Below, one piece after another: positions 1-6,547 of a stretch of 7,657 bases of DNA. How positions within the stretch are numbered: the first letter of the stretch is position 1; every line of letters begins with the position of its first letter. The DNA is from an uncultured Sulfurovum sp. (GTDB taxonomy: Bacteria; Campylobacterota; Campylobacteria; Campylobacterales; Sulfurovaceae): positions 1 to 7,657 of the forward strand of contig CAMZNQ010000178.1 of NCBI GenBank assembly GCA_947313765.1, in the 5' to 3' direction. The notes under the pieces are model-generated. The model searched no databases and was not told the origin of the DNA. It saw nothing but the letters and a program-made list of their open reading frames with translations. A program made the translations under genes and the position numbers.

Positions 1-1738
1 ATGACCTCGCTACTCGGATCATCTCTTCAGCTGTTGTCTTACCAGCTAAAGCTTTTTTAATGCCATCTTGAAACATAGAGAAACATCCCTCTTTCTCTGC
101 TTGAATCTGTAACTGCTCTTTTGAAGCTCCATTTGCAACCATTGTGGACATAATTTCAGAGATAACCAATACCTCTGAAATCATCTCTCTACCTGTATAT
201 CCTGAATCATTACATAGAGGACAACCCTTACCCTCATAAAAGACTGCATCTTTTGGAACATAATTTTTTATATCTTCATATAACTTTGGAGATAATGCTG
301 TCTTCTCTTTACAATTTTGGCAAATCTTACGTACCAATCTCTGCCCCTGAATTGCAACTAATGCTCCTGATATAAGATATGACTCAATCCCCATATCTAA
401 CATACGTCCAATAGATGCAAGAGCAGAGTTTGTATGAAGAGTAGATAGAACTAAGTGACCTGTCAAAGCAGCTTGAATAGCAATACGCAAGGTCTCTTGG
501 TCTCGAATCTCCCCAATCATAATCTTATCGGGGTCTTGTCGAAGAATAGAACGTAGGGCATCAGGAAAATCTAGTTCGGCATTTTTATTAATCTGAACCT
601 GTTGTATCCCCTCCATCTGATACTCAACTGGGTCTTCAACGGTAATAGTCTTATCTGTTACAGATTTAATCTCATTTAATGCTCCATATAGTGTAGTTGT
701 CTTACCAGAACCAGTAGGACCAGTTACCAACACAATTCCATAAGGTGCATGAATACCTTTAATAAACTTCTCATAGGATATGGGGTTCATACCTGCATCT
801 TCTAATTTAACCATTGATTTTGACTTATCAAGAATCCTCATAACAATAGACTCTCCAAATAGTGTTGGCAGAGTTGATACCCTAAAGTCAAAAATATTTC
901 CATGTACTATTTTTGTAAAACGTCCATCTTGTGGTTTTCTCTTCTCTGCAATATCAAGGTTTGAGAGAAGCTTCATACGAGAAGATAGAGGAGAGAATAT
1001 TACCTGTTCCATTCTAAAATACTCTTGTAAAATTCCATCAATTCTATAACGCACTAAACAGTAGTGTTCTGTTGCCTCAATATGAATATCACTTGTCCCT
1101 TTAGATATCGCCTCTTCTAAAATCAAATCAATTAGCTGAACAACAGCAGGTAGTTCTTTTTCGTCAACTTTTTCATTACCACCCTGCTCTAAATCTTGCT
1201 TAATATTCTCTGTAAACTCTTCAACTCTCTCTTCTGTATGGAGTTGACTTAAAATCTCCTCAATCATCTCCACACGAGATAGAACAGTAACCATAATCTT
1301 TCCATGAAAGAATCGTTCAATAGCACCTCTTGCTTCAAAATCATTTGCATTAGAAAATGCAACAGTTACCTTATTATCTTCTGCATATAGAGGTAGCACT
1401 TTATATTTAACCAACTGTTTTAGAGGTAATCGTTTTAATAGCTTAAGGTCTATCTCTATACCTCTAATATCCATATACTCCATATTTGCGTCTTTAGCTT
1501 GACGCTTTAATAAATCGGTTGTATCAATACCAGAAATAGACTCTAACTCTTTTAGAGTTAAACTATGTAGACGTAACTCTTTATTTATTATTGTCTCCAT
1601 CTCTTCTCTATTAATCAATCTAACCTTAATAAGGTTTCCAATAGTTACTTTATCTTCACCATATTTATTTATAAAAAGTTCTAGTTTTCTCTCATCAAGT
1701 GCATTCTCTTTTATCAATAAATCTATAATTTTTTGCAT
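1..1738 (-). CDS. mshE: MshE/GspE/PilB-family pilus assembly ATPase (3' end outside window)
   Basis: Cytoplasmic hexameric ATPase that powers polymerisation of a type IV pilus or pseudopilus. It starts at ATG 1738, and 579 residues are visible with no stop before the window edge. Family length is roughly 560 to 590, so only the last few residues are missing. Visible parts: an N-terminal MshEN-like helical domain (residues 1-60); the T2SSE N-domain; RYRIDG (230-235); Walker A GPTGSGKT (340-347, Lys346); Asp box EDPVEY (368-373); Walker B region with GEIRD (409-413, Glu410); His box ending STLHTN (432-437); and the zinc-binding tetracysteine CxxC-x29-CxxC (Cys473, 476, 506, 509) typical of assembly rather than retraction ATPases. 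The start is supported by AGGAG eight bases upstream. It is the last gene of the run in the window, 11 bases after the upstream gene. Odd: the two MshEN cyclic-di-GMP motifs are degenerate. GspE or CtsE are alternative names. Family assignment is certain; the exact subfamily is inferred from gene order. Confidence 0.95.
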   Translation of the reverse strand, partial: MQKIIDLLIKENALDERKLELFINKYGEDKVTIGNLIKVRLINREEMETIINKELRLHSLTLKELESISGIDTTDLLKRQAKDANMEYMDIRGIEIDLKLLKRLPLKQLVKYKVLPLYAEDNKVTVAFSNANDFEARGAIERFFHGKIMVTVLSRVEMIEEILSQLHTEERVEEFTENIKQDLEQGGNEKVDEKELPAVVQLIDLILEEAISKGTSDIHIEATEHYCLVRYRIDGILQEYFRMEQVIFSPLSSRMKLLSNLDIAEKRKPQDGRFTKIVHGNIFDFRVSTLPTLFGESIVMRILDKSKSMVKLEDAGMNPISYEKFIKGIHAPYGIVLVTGPTGSGKTTTLYGALNEIKSVTDKTITVEDPVEYQMEGIQQVQINKNAELDFPDALRSILRQDPDKIMIGEIRDQETLRIAIQAALTGHLVLSTLHTNSALASIGRMLDMGIESYLISGALVAIQGQRLVRKICQNCKEKTALSPKLYEDIKNYVPKDAVFYEGKGCPLCNDSGYTGREMISEVLVISEIMSTMVANGASKEQLQIQAEKEGCFSMFQDGIKKALAGKTTAEEMIRVARS

Positions 1739-1746
1739 ATATAATT

Positions 1747-1751
1747 CTCCT
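1747..1751 (-). promoter_or_regulatory. Ribosome binding site of mshE
   Basis: The coding strand reads AGGAG eight bases before the ATG at 1738. It overlaps the TAG stop of the upstream gene (1750-1752), so ribosomes ending there sit on this site. It is the strongest Shine-Dalgarno sequence in the window and fixes the mshE start. Confidence 0.8.
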
Positions 1752-2295
1752 ATTTATATTGATATCGTTTAGTAAATTTATCATCTTTATATATATCTAT
1801 AACCATATACCTATCTCCTCTTCTAACTCTTTTAATATATAATTTATAGAGTAACTCTTTATCTTTAAATATGTATGTATTCTCTTCTAATCTATATTTT
1901 TCTTCTAAAAAGAGTCTAAATATCTTTGAGATAATAAAGTTAGTCTTAGGAAGAATTAAATCTCCTAAGGGCTTTTTATCTAGTATAGCTTGTAGTAGAA
2001 GCTGTTTTTGAAGAAGTATTGTTCCAAAATAGTTAGCATTAGCACGTGCATCTTCCGATTTTGTCAACCTTGTCATAGGTACGGCTACTCTATCTATATT
2101 ATTAGTCTCTAAACAAGATAGTCCATAGAGTGTTAAATAGTTTTCAGAGTTTTTATTCTTTTTTTTATAAAAGTACTTATTTGCATAGTTACAAGCCTTA
2201 TCATACTTTTGATTCTCATAAAGAGAATATAGTTTTGATAGATTTGATGAAAACAGAAGATTACTCATTAGTGATATAGTAAATATTAATCTCAT
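1750..2295 (-). CDS. Exported protein of unknown function between mshN and mshE
   Basis: I do not recognise this 181-residue protein. Residues 1-17 look like a signal peptide (Arg2, then a hydrophobic stretch ending in Phe-Ser-Ser), so it is probably periplasmic. Residues 21-42 and 52-68 look like TPR-type helical hairpins, with alternating Leu/Tyr/Ala and the sequence YENQKYDKA. The segment 70-100 uses less AT-rich codons and contains VPMTRLTKSEDARANA; it may be the conserved core. The C-terminal third is basic and alternates charged and hydrophobic residues. Cys35 and Cys61 could form a disulfide. Its ATG overlaps the stop of the mshN-like gene as TAATG, and its own stop overlaps the mshE ribosome site, so it is embedded in the operon and probably made with it. 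The Vibrio msh cluster, as I know it, has no gene in this place. A secretin or platform accessory role is inference only. Confidence 0.85.
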   Translation of the reverse strand: MRLIFTISLMSNLLFSSNLSKLYSLYENQKYDKACNYANKYFYKKKNKNSENYLTLYGLSCLETNNIDRVAVPMTRLTKSEDARANANYFGTILLQKQLLLQAILDKKPLGDLILPKTNFIISKIFRLFLEEKYRLEENTYIFKDKELLYKLYIKRVRRGDRYMVIDIYKDDKFTKRYQYK

Positions 2296-3122
2296 TATAT
2301 TTTTCCAACTTTGATTTTATCAATTGCGACTCTAACTCTATGAGACTTACTCTTATCATAATACATTGCTAAAATTTTAATAGCCTCTTTTTTTCTTCCA
2401 AGTTTAGCTTTAGACTTAGCAAAAATAATCCAACTCTCATCCAAATTGGAATCTAACCTATTTGCTTCAAGTCCCCACTTCTCTGAATCTCTATATTTTC
2501 TATCTCTATAAAATGCTTTTGCTAATAAAAGAGCATCTCTAGGATTTTTACTCCTATAAAATTTCTTTTTCATAGTCTCTATATAATTTTTAGAACTTGA
2601 ACTCAAATTAATTCTCTTTAGATTTGTTGTATCACGCTCCATATAGTGAGTTGATGCTGTTTTAACTTTAGATAACTCCTCTGGTGTTATATATTTTGAA
2701 GGCTTTGCTTTTACTCTATTTGACTCTTTTTTAGCTCTATGGACAACTGCTGTTCTCCTTCTCTTTGAACTCTTCTTAACCTCTCTATCCATATCTATAA
2801 TTGGAATTATAGGTTTAAAAAATAGCTCTTCTACTTCAACTTCTTTAGGCTCTTCCTCTTTTTGGATAATAACATCCTCTTTTACAATAACATTTTTATC
2901 AATAAGAGCAATAGGTTTACTAATATTTAACTCTTTTTGAGAAGCAACTTTAAGGAGACTACTCTTTTCTAAAAAAAAGTTACTTATATAACTTCGTTTT
3001 AGATATAGATAATAGAAACCTCCAACAAGAGCATAAAATGAAAAAAATAGTACTAAAGATGATATAAATTTTCTACTTTTATATATTTTCCACTGCTCCT
3101 CTAATTTATATATTTTATCCAT
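2295..3122 (-). CDS. mshN: MshN-like membrane-anchored TPR protein
   Basis: 275 residues. A short cytoplasmic N-terminus (1-18) is followed by one membrane segment (about 19-41). Next come an acidic Glu/Val-rich linker (80-103) and a very basic patch (114-142, several Lys/Arg clusters). The C-terminal region (about 190-262) holds two TPR-like repeats, including NPRDALLLAKAFYRDRKY and a second unit around LGRKKEAIKI. This bitopic layout with periplasmic TPRs matches MshN, and also CtsX-type partners of the ATPase CtsP in Campylobacter (layout only; sequence similarity not tested). MshN-like proteins are thought to support pilus or secretin assembly. The ATG overlaps the end of the mshM-like gene by eight bases and has AGGA seven bases upstream, which supports the start. 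Its stop overlaps the next start by one base. The N-terminal half is low complexity and likely to diverge quickly, so the name rests on position and topology more than on sequence. Confidence 0.78.
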   Translation of the reverse strand: MDKIYKLEEQWKIYKSRKFISSLVLFFSFYALVGGFYYLYLKRSYISNFFLEKSSLLKVASQKELNISKPIALIDKNVIVKEDVIIQKEEEPKEVEVEELFFKPIIPIIDMDREVKKSSKRRRTAVVHRAKKESNRVKAKPSKYITPEELSKVKTASTHYMERDTTNLKRINLSSSSKNYIETMKKKFYRSKNPRDALLLAKAFYRDRKYRDSEKWGLEANRLDSNLDESWIIFAKSKAKLGRKKEAIKILAMYYDKSKSHRVRVAIDKIKVGKI

Positions 3123-3927
3123 TAATGTATCCTAGTTTTAATGCAGACATCTCCAAGATTTTTTTAGAAAATCTTTTGGTAGATAGTTTATTAGGTTCTC
3201 TCTTGTCATAATATTCATAAATAGTAAAAATCGTATACATATACTTATTTGTCTCTCTAAAATTACCTTTAGTAAAAGAGTATATATATTTAAAATCTTT
3301 CTTTTTTAACATATTAGAGATTTCCATAAAACCTTTTTTAACCATCTTTTTTCTAATATAATATTCTAAATCACTATCACTTGCATTCTTCATCTCGATA
3401 ACTTCCCAAATACGTGTTTTAAAATGCTCTTTAGCTATAACCTCTTCATTATCTGTCTTATGTAGAGTAATAACAAATTTAACTACCCTTGTATCAGATA
3501 GAAGTCGTATCTTCTCCATAAGAGATTCACTATATAGTTGACACTCATCTAACAAGAATATAATCTCTCGTTTTCCCCTTATACTCTGACAATATTTTAA
3601 AAGAGCATCAAAATTTACTCTCATATTATTTGGGACTTGATAAGAGGAGATAGATTCAATAATACGGATAAGAAACTCCTTCTCACTTAAAATAGGAGCT
3701 TCAAAATAGTATATTTCACGACTATTTTTTAGATTATGGTAAAGCTTATTAAGAAGCATACTCTTACCCGTTCCTGGTCTACCATATAGCAAAATCATCT
3801 TAAGAGGTTTCTCTAAACTGCTCTTTAATAATTTATAGTTATATTGCGTATACTCTAAATCTATATAAGACTCTTTCTCAACACTATCAATAAAAATATC
3901 TCTTAATCCACTATATCTACTACTCAT
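3115..3927 (-). CDS. mshM: MshM/ExeA-type AAA ATPase
   Basis: 270-residue ATPase of the ExeA/MshM/CtsP group, which helps place or assemble the secretin or pilus machine. Visible: Walker A GRPGTGKS (49-56, Lys55); Walker B with hydrophobic strand IIFLLDE (122-128, Asp127 and Glu128); a sensor-1-like strand FVITLHK (151-157); Arg172 in HFKTRIWEV, a possible arginine finger; and Arg224 in GNFRETNK, a possible sensor 2. The length fits MshM (about 270-290). It lacks the C-terminal transmembrane and peptidoglycan-binding part of the longer ExeA/GspA proteins, so it probably acts at the cytoplasmic face with a membrane partner such as the MshN-like protein encoded next. No clear Shine-Dalgarno sequence precedes ATG 3927. 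The ATG lies eight bases inside the secretin gene, so translation is probably coupled. The 8-base overlaps at both ends are identical in form (start codon, two bases, stop codon). Confidence 0.9.
   Translation of the reverse strand: MSSRYSGLRDIFIDSVEKESYIDLEYTQYNYKLLKSSLEKPLKMILLYGRPGTGKSMLLNKLYHNLKNSREIYYFEAPILSEKEFLIRIIESISSYQVPNNMRVNFDALLKYCQSIRGKREIIFLLDECQLYSESLMEKIRLLSDTRVVKFVITLHKTDNEEVIAKEHFKTRIWEVIEMKNASDSDLEYYIRKKMVKKGFMEISNMLKKKDFKYIYSFTKGNFRETNKYMYTIFTIYEYYDKREPNKLSTKRFSKKILEMSALKLGYING
3130..3133 (-). promoter_or_regulatory. Ribosome binding site of the mshN-like gene
   Basis: AGGA (within TAGGAT) lies seven bases upstream of the ATG at 3122, inside the end of the mshM-like gene. 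It supports this start despite the eight-base overlap of the two genes. Confidence 0.6.
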
Positions 3928-5461
3928 AATGTAACTTTTTATACCCTAACTCTTCTAAAGATAGATTACTCTTTTTCTTAATGATATGTGGAGTAACAAT
4001 TAAAACTAACTCATCAACATTTTCAATATTAACCTCACGTTTAAATAGATGTTCAAGTAGAGGTATATCTCCAAGCAAAGGAACTTTAGATATTTTTGTA
4101 CCAGATTTAGAGGAGATTAATCCACCCAATATAACATGCTCTCCATCTTGAACAGTTACCACAGAAGATATCTGTTTTCTTGATAAATCAGGAGGAATAT
4201 TTCTTGAACCATCTCCATTACGTTCAACTGTATTCAATGTATCAGATATTGATGGATTAATCTTAAGTGTAACCAACCCTCCCTCTGATATTTCAGGTGT
4301 AATATCTAGTAAAATACCTGCAAAAACAGAGTCAATGGTCTCTCCTGTCTGTTGAGAACCACCACCTACTGAACTTTGAAGTATTGATGTTGATTGAATT
4401 TTATAGAATAGTTCATTTCCTACAGATATGAGTGCTGGTTGATTATTTAGTGTTAATATTTTAGGATTTGATATGGATTTCACATCTCCTTGTGTTTTTA
4501 GAAACTTAATAATATTACTAATGTTAACTGAACCTCTAGTGATAATAGCTCCTGAATGTTGAGGGTCACTACCTGAGGCAGAGGTAATATCACTAATTGA
4601 TAAATCACCACCCTCTCGTGAAGATGAAATTGAATTAACATTATTTTGTAACATACTAGCTGTAGCTATTGCCATATTTTGAAAACTATATAGTTGGTTC
4701 CAATCAACACCAGTAGTAGAACTATCATCAAAAGTAACGCTTAAAATCTGAACATCAATAAGAACTTGTGTCTTTAACTGTCTTGTTAACTCATTAATAT
4801 AAACAGAGACTCTATCTATCTGCTTTGCTGTTCCCGTAACAGTAATCATTCCTGCCTCTGGATTGACAATAGGTGTTGGTGCTTTATAGCTATCCTCTGG
4901 TCTATTTAGTAGAGAGAATATCTCTTTTTCTATTGTTGACCAAAATGTAAAATCATCAGAACTCTCAATAGAGACACCTGTTTTAGAACCAGTAGCTCCT
5001 TCTCCTCCACTAGAACCACTCCCACTAGATGATGCTTTTCCAGAATTAGCAATAGTAACATGAGCATTACTTTTCCCTTTTCTATCTCCTGATATGTAGT
5101 GAAGTTTAAATGTTTCTGTATTAAGATAAGATATTTTTAGTATTGAATTCTCTAATTTATAAGAGATATCATTTTCAACTAAAATATTGTCTAAAAACTC
5201 ATATAGAGATGCATTGTTTAACTTTACATAATAGAGTTTATTTGATAATCTCTTTTTTGCTTCACTATCTTTTACTATTAATGTTAATCCACACTCATCA
5301 GCTATATTTTCAACTACATCTGCAATTGTTAATGCTGAATTCAGTGTTGCTGTAAATAGTTGAGACTCACAACTGTTTGCTTTTGCTGGGAGCGTTGTCA
5401 GCATTGAAAAAAAAGCTCCTATAATCAAAAAAAATCTTAAATTATTTTTTAAATAAATCAT
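3920..5461 (-). CDS. mshL: MshL-type secretin (outer-membrane pore)
   Basis: 513-residue secretin that forms the gated outer-membrane ring for a type IV pilus, pseudopilus or imported DNA. Layout: signal peptide 1-29 with likely cleavage after PAKA or PAKAN; an STN/N0-like domain (about 36-113); a Gly/Ser-rich linker (142-160); an N1-type domain (about 173-235, with NPEAGMITVTGT); and the C-terminal secretin domain (about 236-493). Family signatures are SISNPKILTLNNQPA (329-343), LDITPEI (385-391) and GEHVILGGLIS (440-450), followed by KVPLLGDIPLLEHLF (459-473). DELVLIVTPHI (483-493) closes the barrel region. No lipobox is seen, although some MshL proteins are lipoproteins; Cys31 and Cys57 could pair as a disulfide. 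The start at 5461 is supported by AAGGA seven bases upstream. The gene follows the PilP/MshK-like gene by ten bases, as expected for a secretin and its periplasmic partner. CtsD of Campylobacter is an alternative name. Confidence 0.95.
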   Translation of the reverse strand: MIYLKNNLRFFLIIGAFFSMLTTLPAKANSCESQLFTATLNSALTIADVVENIADECGLTLIVKDSEAKKRLSNKLYYVKLNNASLYEFLDNILVENDISYKLENSILKISYLNTETFKLHYISGDRKGKSNAHVTIANSGKASSSGSGSSGGEGATGSKTGVSIESSDDFTFWSTIEKEIFSLLNRPEDSYKAPTPIVNPEAGMITVTGTAKQIDRVSVYINELTRQLKTQVLIDVQILSVTFDDSSTTGVDWNQLYSFQNMAIATASMLQNNVNSISSSREGGDLSISDITSASGSDPQHSGAIITRGSVNISNIIKFLKTQGDVKSISNPKILTLNNQPALISVGNELFYKIQSTSILQSSVGGGSQQTGETIDSVFAGILLDITPEISEGGLVTLKINPSISDTLNTVERNGDGSRNIPPDLSRKQISSVVTVQDGEHVILGGLISSKSGTKISKVPLLGDIPLLEHLFKREVNIENVDELVLIVTPHIIKKKSNLSLEELGYKKLHYE

Positions 5462-5468
5462 TATCCTA

Positions 5469-5473
5469 TCCTT
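5469..5473 (-). promoter_or_regulatory. Ribosome binding site of mshL
   Basis: AAGGA lies seven bases before the secretin ATG and overlaps the TAA stop of the upstream gene. A second GGA is closer to the start (two-base spacing) but too near to be the main site. Confidence 0.65.
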
Positions 5474-5894
5474 AGTGTAACTTTATATGTTTTCTCTTTT
5501 TTAACTTGAGTGTTTTCTTTTTCTCTTTACTCTTTATAACAACACTCTTTTTTCCAATATAAATAACTCTATATTTACCTATTTTATCACCTTTTTTATA
5601 CCACTTTTTATTAATAAAAACAGAGTGATTTAGTATTGCACTTAATGTATATGTAGGCTCTACAATCACTTTAGGAATATAAATAGGAGTTTTCTCAACC
5701 TCTTTTGTCAAGTTCTCCTCTTTTTTAGGTTGAACTATAATAAATGGATTAGAAGTACTCTCTAATTTACCAATAGAGATTCCAACTCTCTTCTCTTTTA
5801 TCTTAGATATCATTTTTGTTATCTCATCTGGAGAGAGAGAATATGAATATATATAAGATAAGAGTAAAATATTTGATATAACTATCTTTTTCAT
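5472..5894 (-). CDS. mshK: PilP/MshK/GspC-like periplasmic secretin-linking protein
   Basis: 140 residues. Residues 1-19 look like a signal peptide or N-terminal anchor. A low-complexity linker (about 35-78) with NPF (49-51) and a Pro/Val stretch leads to a compact beta-rich domain (about 81-132). In that domain LSAILNHSVFINKKWYKKGD and YRVIYIG match the HR/PilP-type pattern of a short leucine-alanine-isoleucine strand, an inserted turn, a Trp/Tyr-hydrophobic strand and Gly-Asp. Such proteins bridge the PilN-PilO complex and the secretin N-domains. It sits directly between the PilO-like gene (one-base TAATG overlap) and the secretin gene, exactly where MshK or PilP is found. Odd: the last 26 residues are extremely rich in Lys and Arg. 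The sequence is short and divergent, so the assignment combines pattern and position; CtsR of Campylobacter occupies the same place. Confidence 0.8.
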   Translation of the reverse strand: MKKIVISNILLLSYIYSYSLSPDEITKMISKIKEKRVGISIGKLESTSNPFIIVQPKKEENLTKEVEKTPIYIPKVIVEPTYTLSAILNHSVFINKKWYKKGDKIGKYRVIYIGKKSVVIKSKEKKKTLKLKKRKHIKLH

Positions 5895-6547
5895 TAATGA
5901 TTAATCCCCCATACTGAAATATTAATATCACTTAAGATATTTGTATGTTCACTATTTAAATATATTGAAGAGCCATAAATATCAGTGACCAATACATTTT
6001 TTTCAAGTTTATTTAAAAACTTAACTATATTCTTATAAGAGCCATTACAACCCACTTCAATTTGAAGTACATGACCAAAACTTCCCTTATTATTTACATA
6101 GGAGTTATCTATATAGTCAATTTTTACATTTTCAGATTTTGCCTCTTTTGTAATAGAGTTTAAAAACTTTGACCAGCTCTCTTTATTGAACATTAATGGG
6201 GATAACTCCTCTAAAGAGGTTGAGATAAATGTAATTTTATCATGTACCTTAGTGATAGACTTCTCTAAATTAGATATGTCATTATCATACTTTTTAATGT
6301 AAAAATCTCTATCTCCTGATACAGTAATACCTTGTAGATACTGTTTGCTACTAAGAATAGATTTTTGAAGGCTCTTTTTATTACGAACAGATTTGTTATA
6401 TCTATCCTCTGCATAAGGTAAAAAAAAGCTATAGGAGAGATATCCAATAAAAACAAAAACTATACCAATTAGCATCCACTTCTCATTATCACTCTTCGCA
6501 TCAAAAAAGTCATCTAACCCATTTAATAAATTAATCCATGCTTTCAT
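5894..6547 (-). CDS. mshJ: PilO/MshJ-like inner-membrane alignment protein
   Basis: 217 residues. The cytoplasmic N-terminus (1-23) is followed by one membrane segment (about 24-44). A predicted periplasmic coiled coil (about 48-115, heptad-like Lys/Leu/Ile/Ser) follows. The C-terminal alpha/beta domain (about 120-214) has the PilO-like run of a helix (SWSKFLNSITKEAKSENV), a strand, then LQIEVGCNGSYKNIVKFLNK and VLVTDI. PilO/MshJ/GspM proteins pair with PilN through their coiled coils and ferredoxin-like folds and connect the cytoplasmic PilM ring to the periplasm. Its ATG overlaps the TGA stop of the PilM-PilN fusion as ATGA, which suggests matched synthesis of the two partners. The call rests on topology, the helix-strand pattern and gene order. 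A separate start further in was considered unlikely because it would remove the membrane segment. Confidence 0.85.
   Translation of the reverse strand: MKAWINLLNGLDDFFDAKSDNEKWMLIGIVFVFIGYLSYSFFLPYAEDRYNKSVRNKKSLQKSILSSKQYLQGITVSGDRDFYIKKYDNDISNLEKSITKVHDKITFISTSLEELSPLMFNKESWSKFLNSITKEAKSENVKIDYIDNSYVNNKGSFGHVLQIEVGCNGSYKNIVKFLNKLEKNVLVTDIYGSSIYLNSEHTNILSDINISVWGINH
5905..5910 (-). promoter_or_regulatory. Possible ribosome binding site of the mshK-like gene
   Basis: GGGGGA lies ten bases before the ATG at 5894, inside the last codons of the PilO-like gene. Runs of G are rare in this AT-rich sequence. It is a plausible site, though the TAATG stop-start overlap could be enough for coupled translation. 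Confidence 0.4.

Noticed and set aside
780..1049. Plus-strand open frame of 89 codons
   Set aside because: It lies opposite the mshE-type gene across its conserved core. The product is low in recognisable pattern and no ribosome site was seen.
1544..1560. Perfect inverted repeat TAACTCT-TTT-AGAGTTA, a possible terminator or operator
   Set aside because: The arms are only seven AT-rich bases, the loop is three bases, no T-run follows, and it lies inside the mshE coding sequence near its start. It is likely chance.
1739..1749. Promoter or terminator in the gap before mshE
   Set aside because: Only 11 bases separate the genes, and they hold the ribosome site; there is no room for either element.
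4979..5045. Gly/Ser-rich stretch of the secretin as a coding tandem repeat
   Set aside because: The codons vary and no fixed unit repeats; it reads as a flexible linker, not an expanding repeat.
5143..5355. Plus-strand open frame of 70 codons
   Set aside because: It lies opposite the N0-like domain of the secretin. The product is a Leu/His-rich repeat-like sequence typical of an antisense shadow.
6265..6456. Minus-strand open frame of 63 codons in another frame
   Set aside because: It is entirely inside the PilO-like gene, which has the expected topology and gene position.
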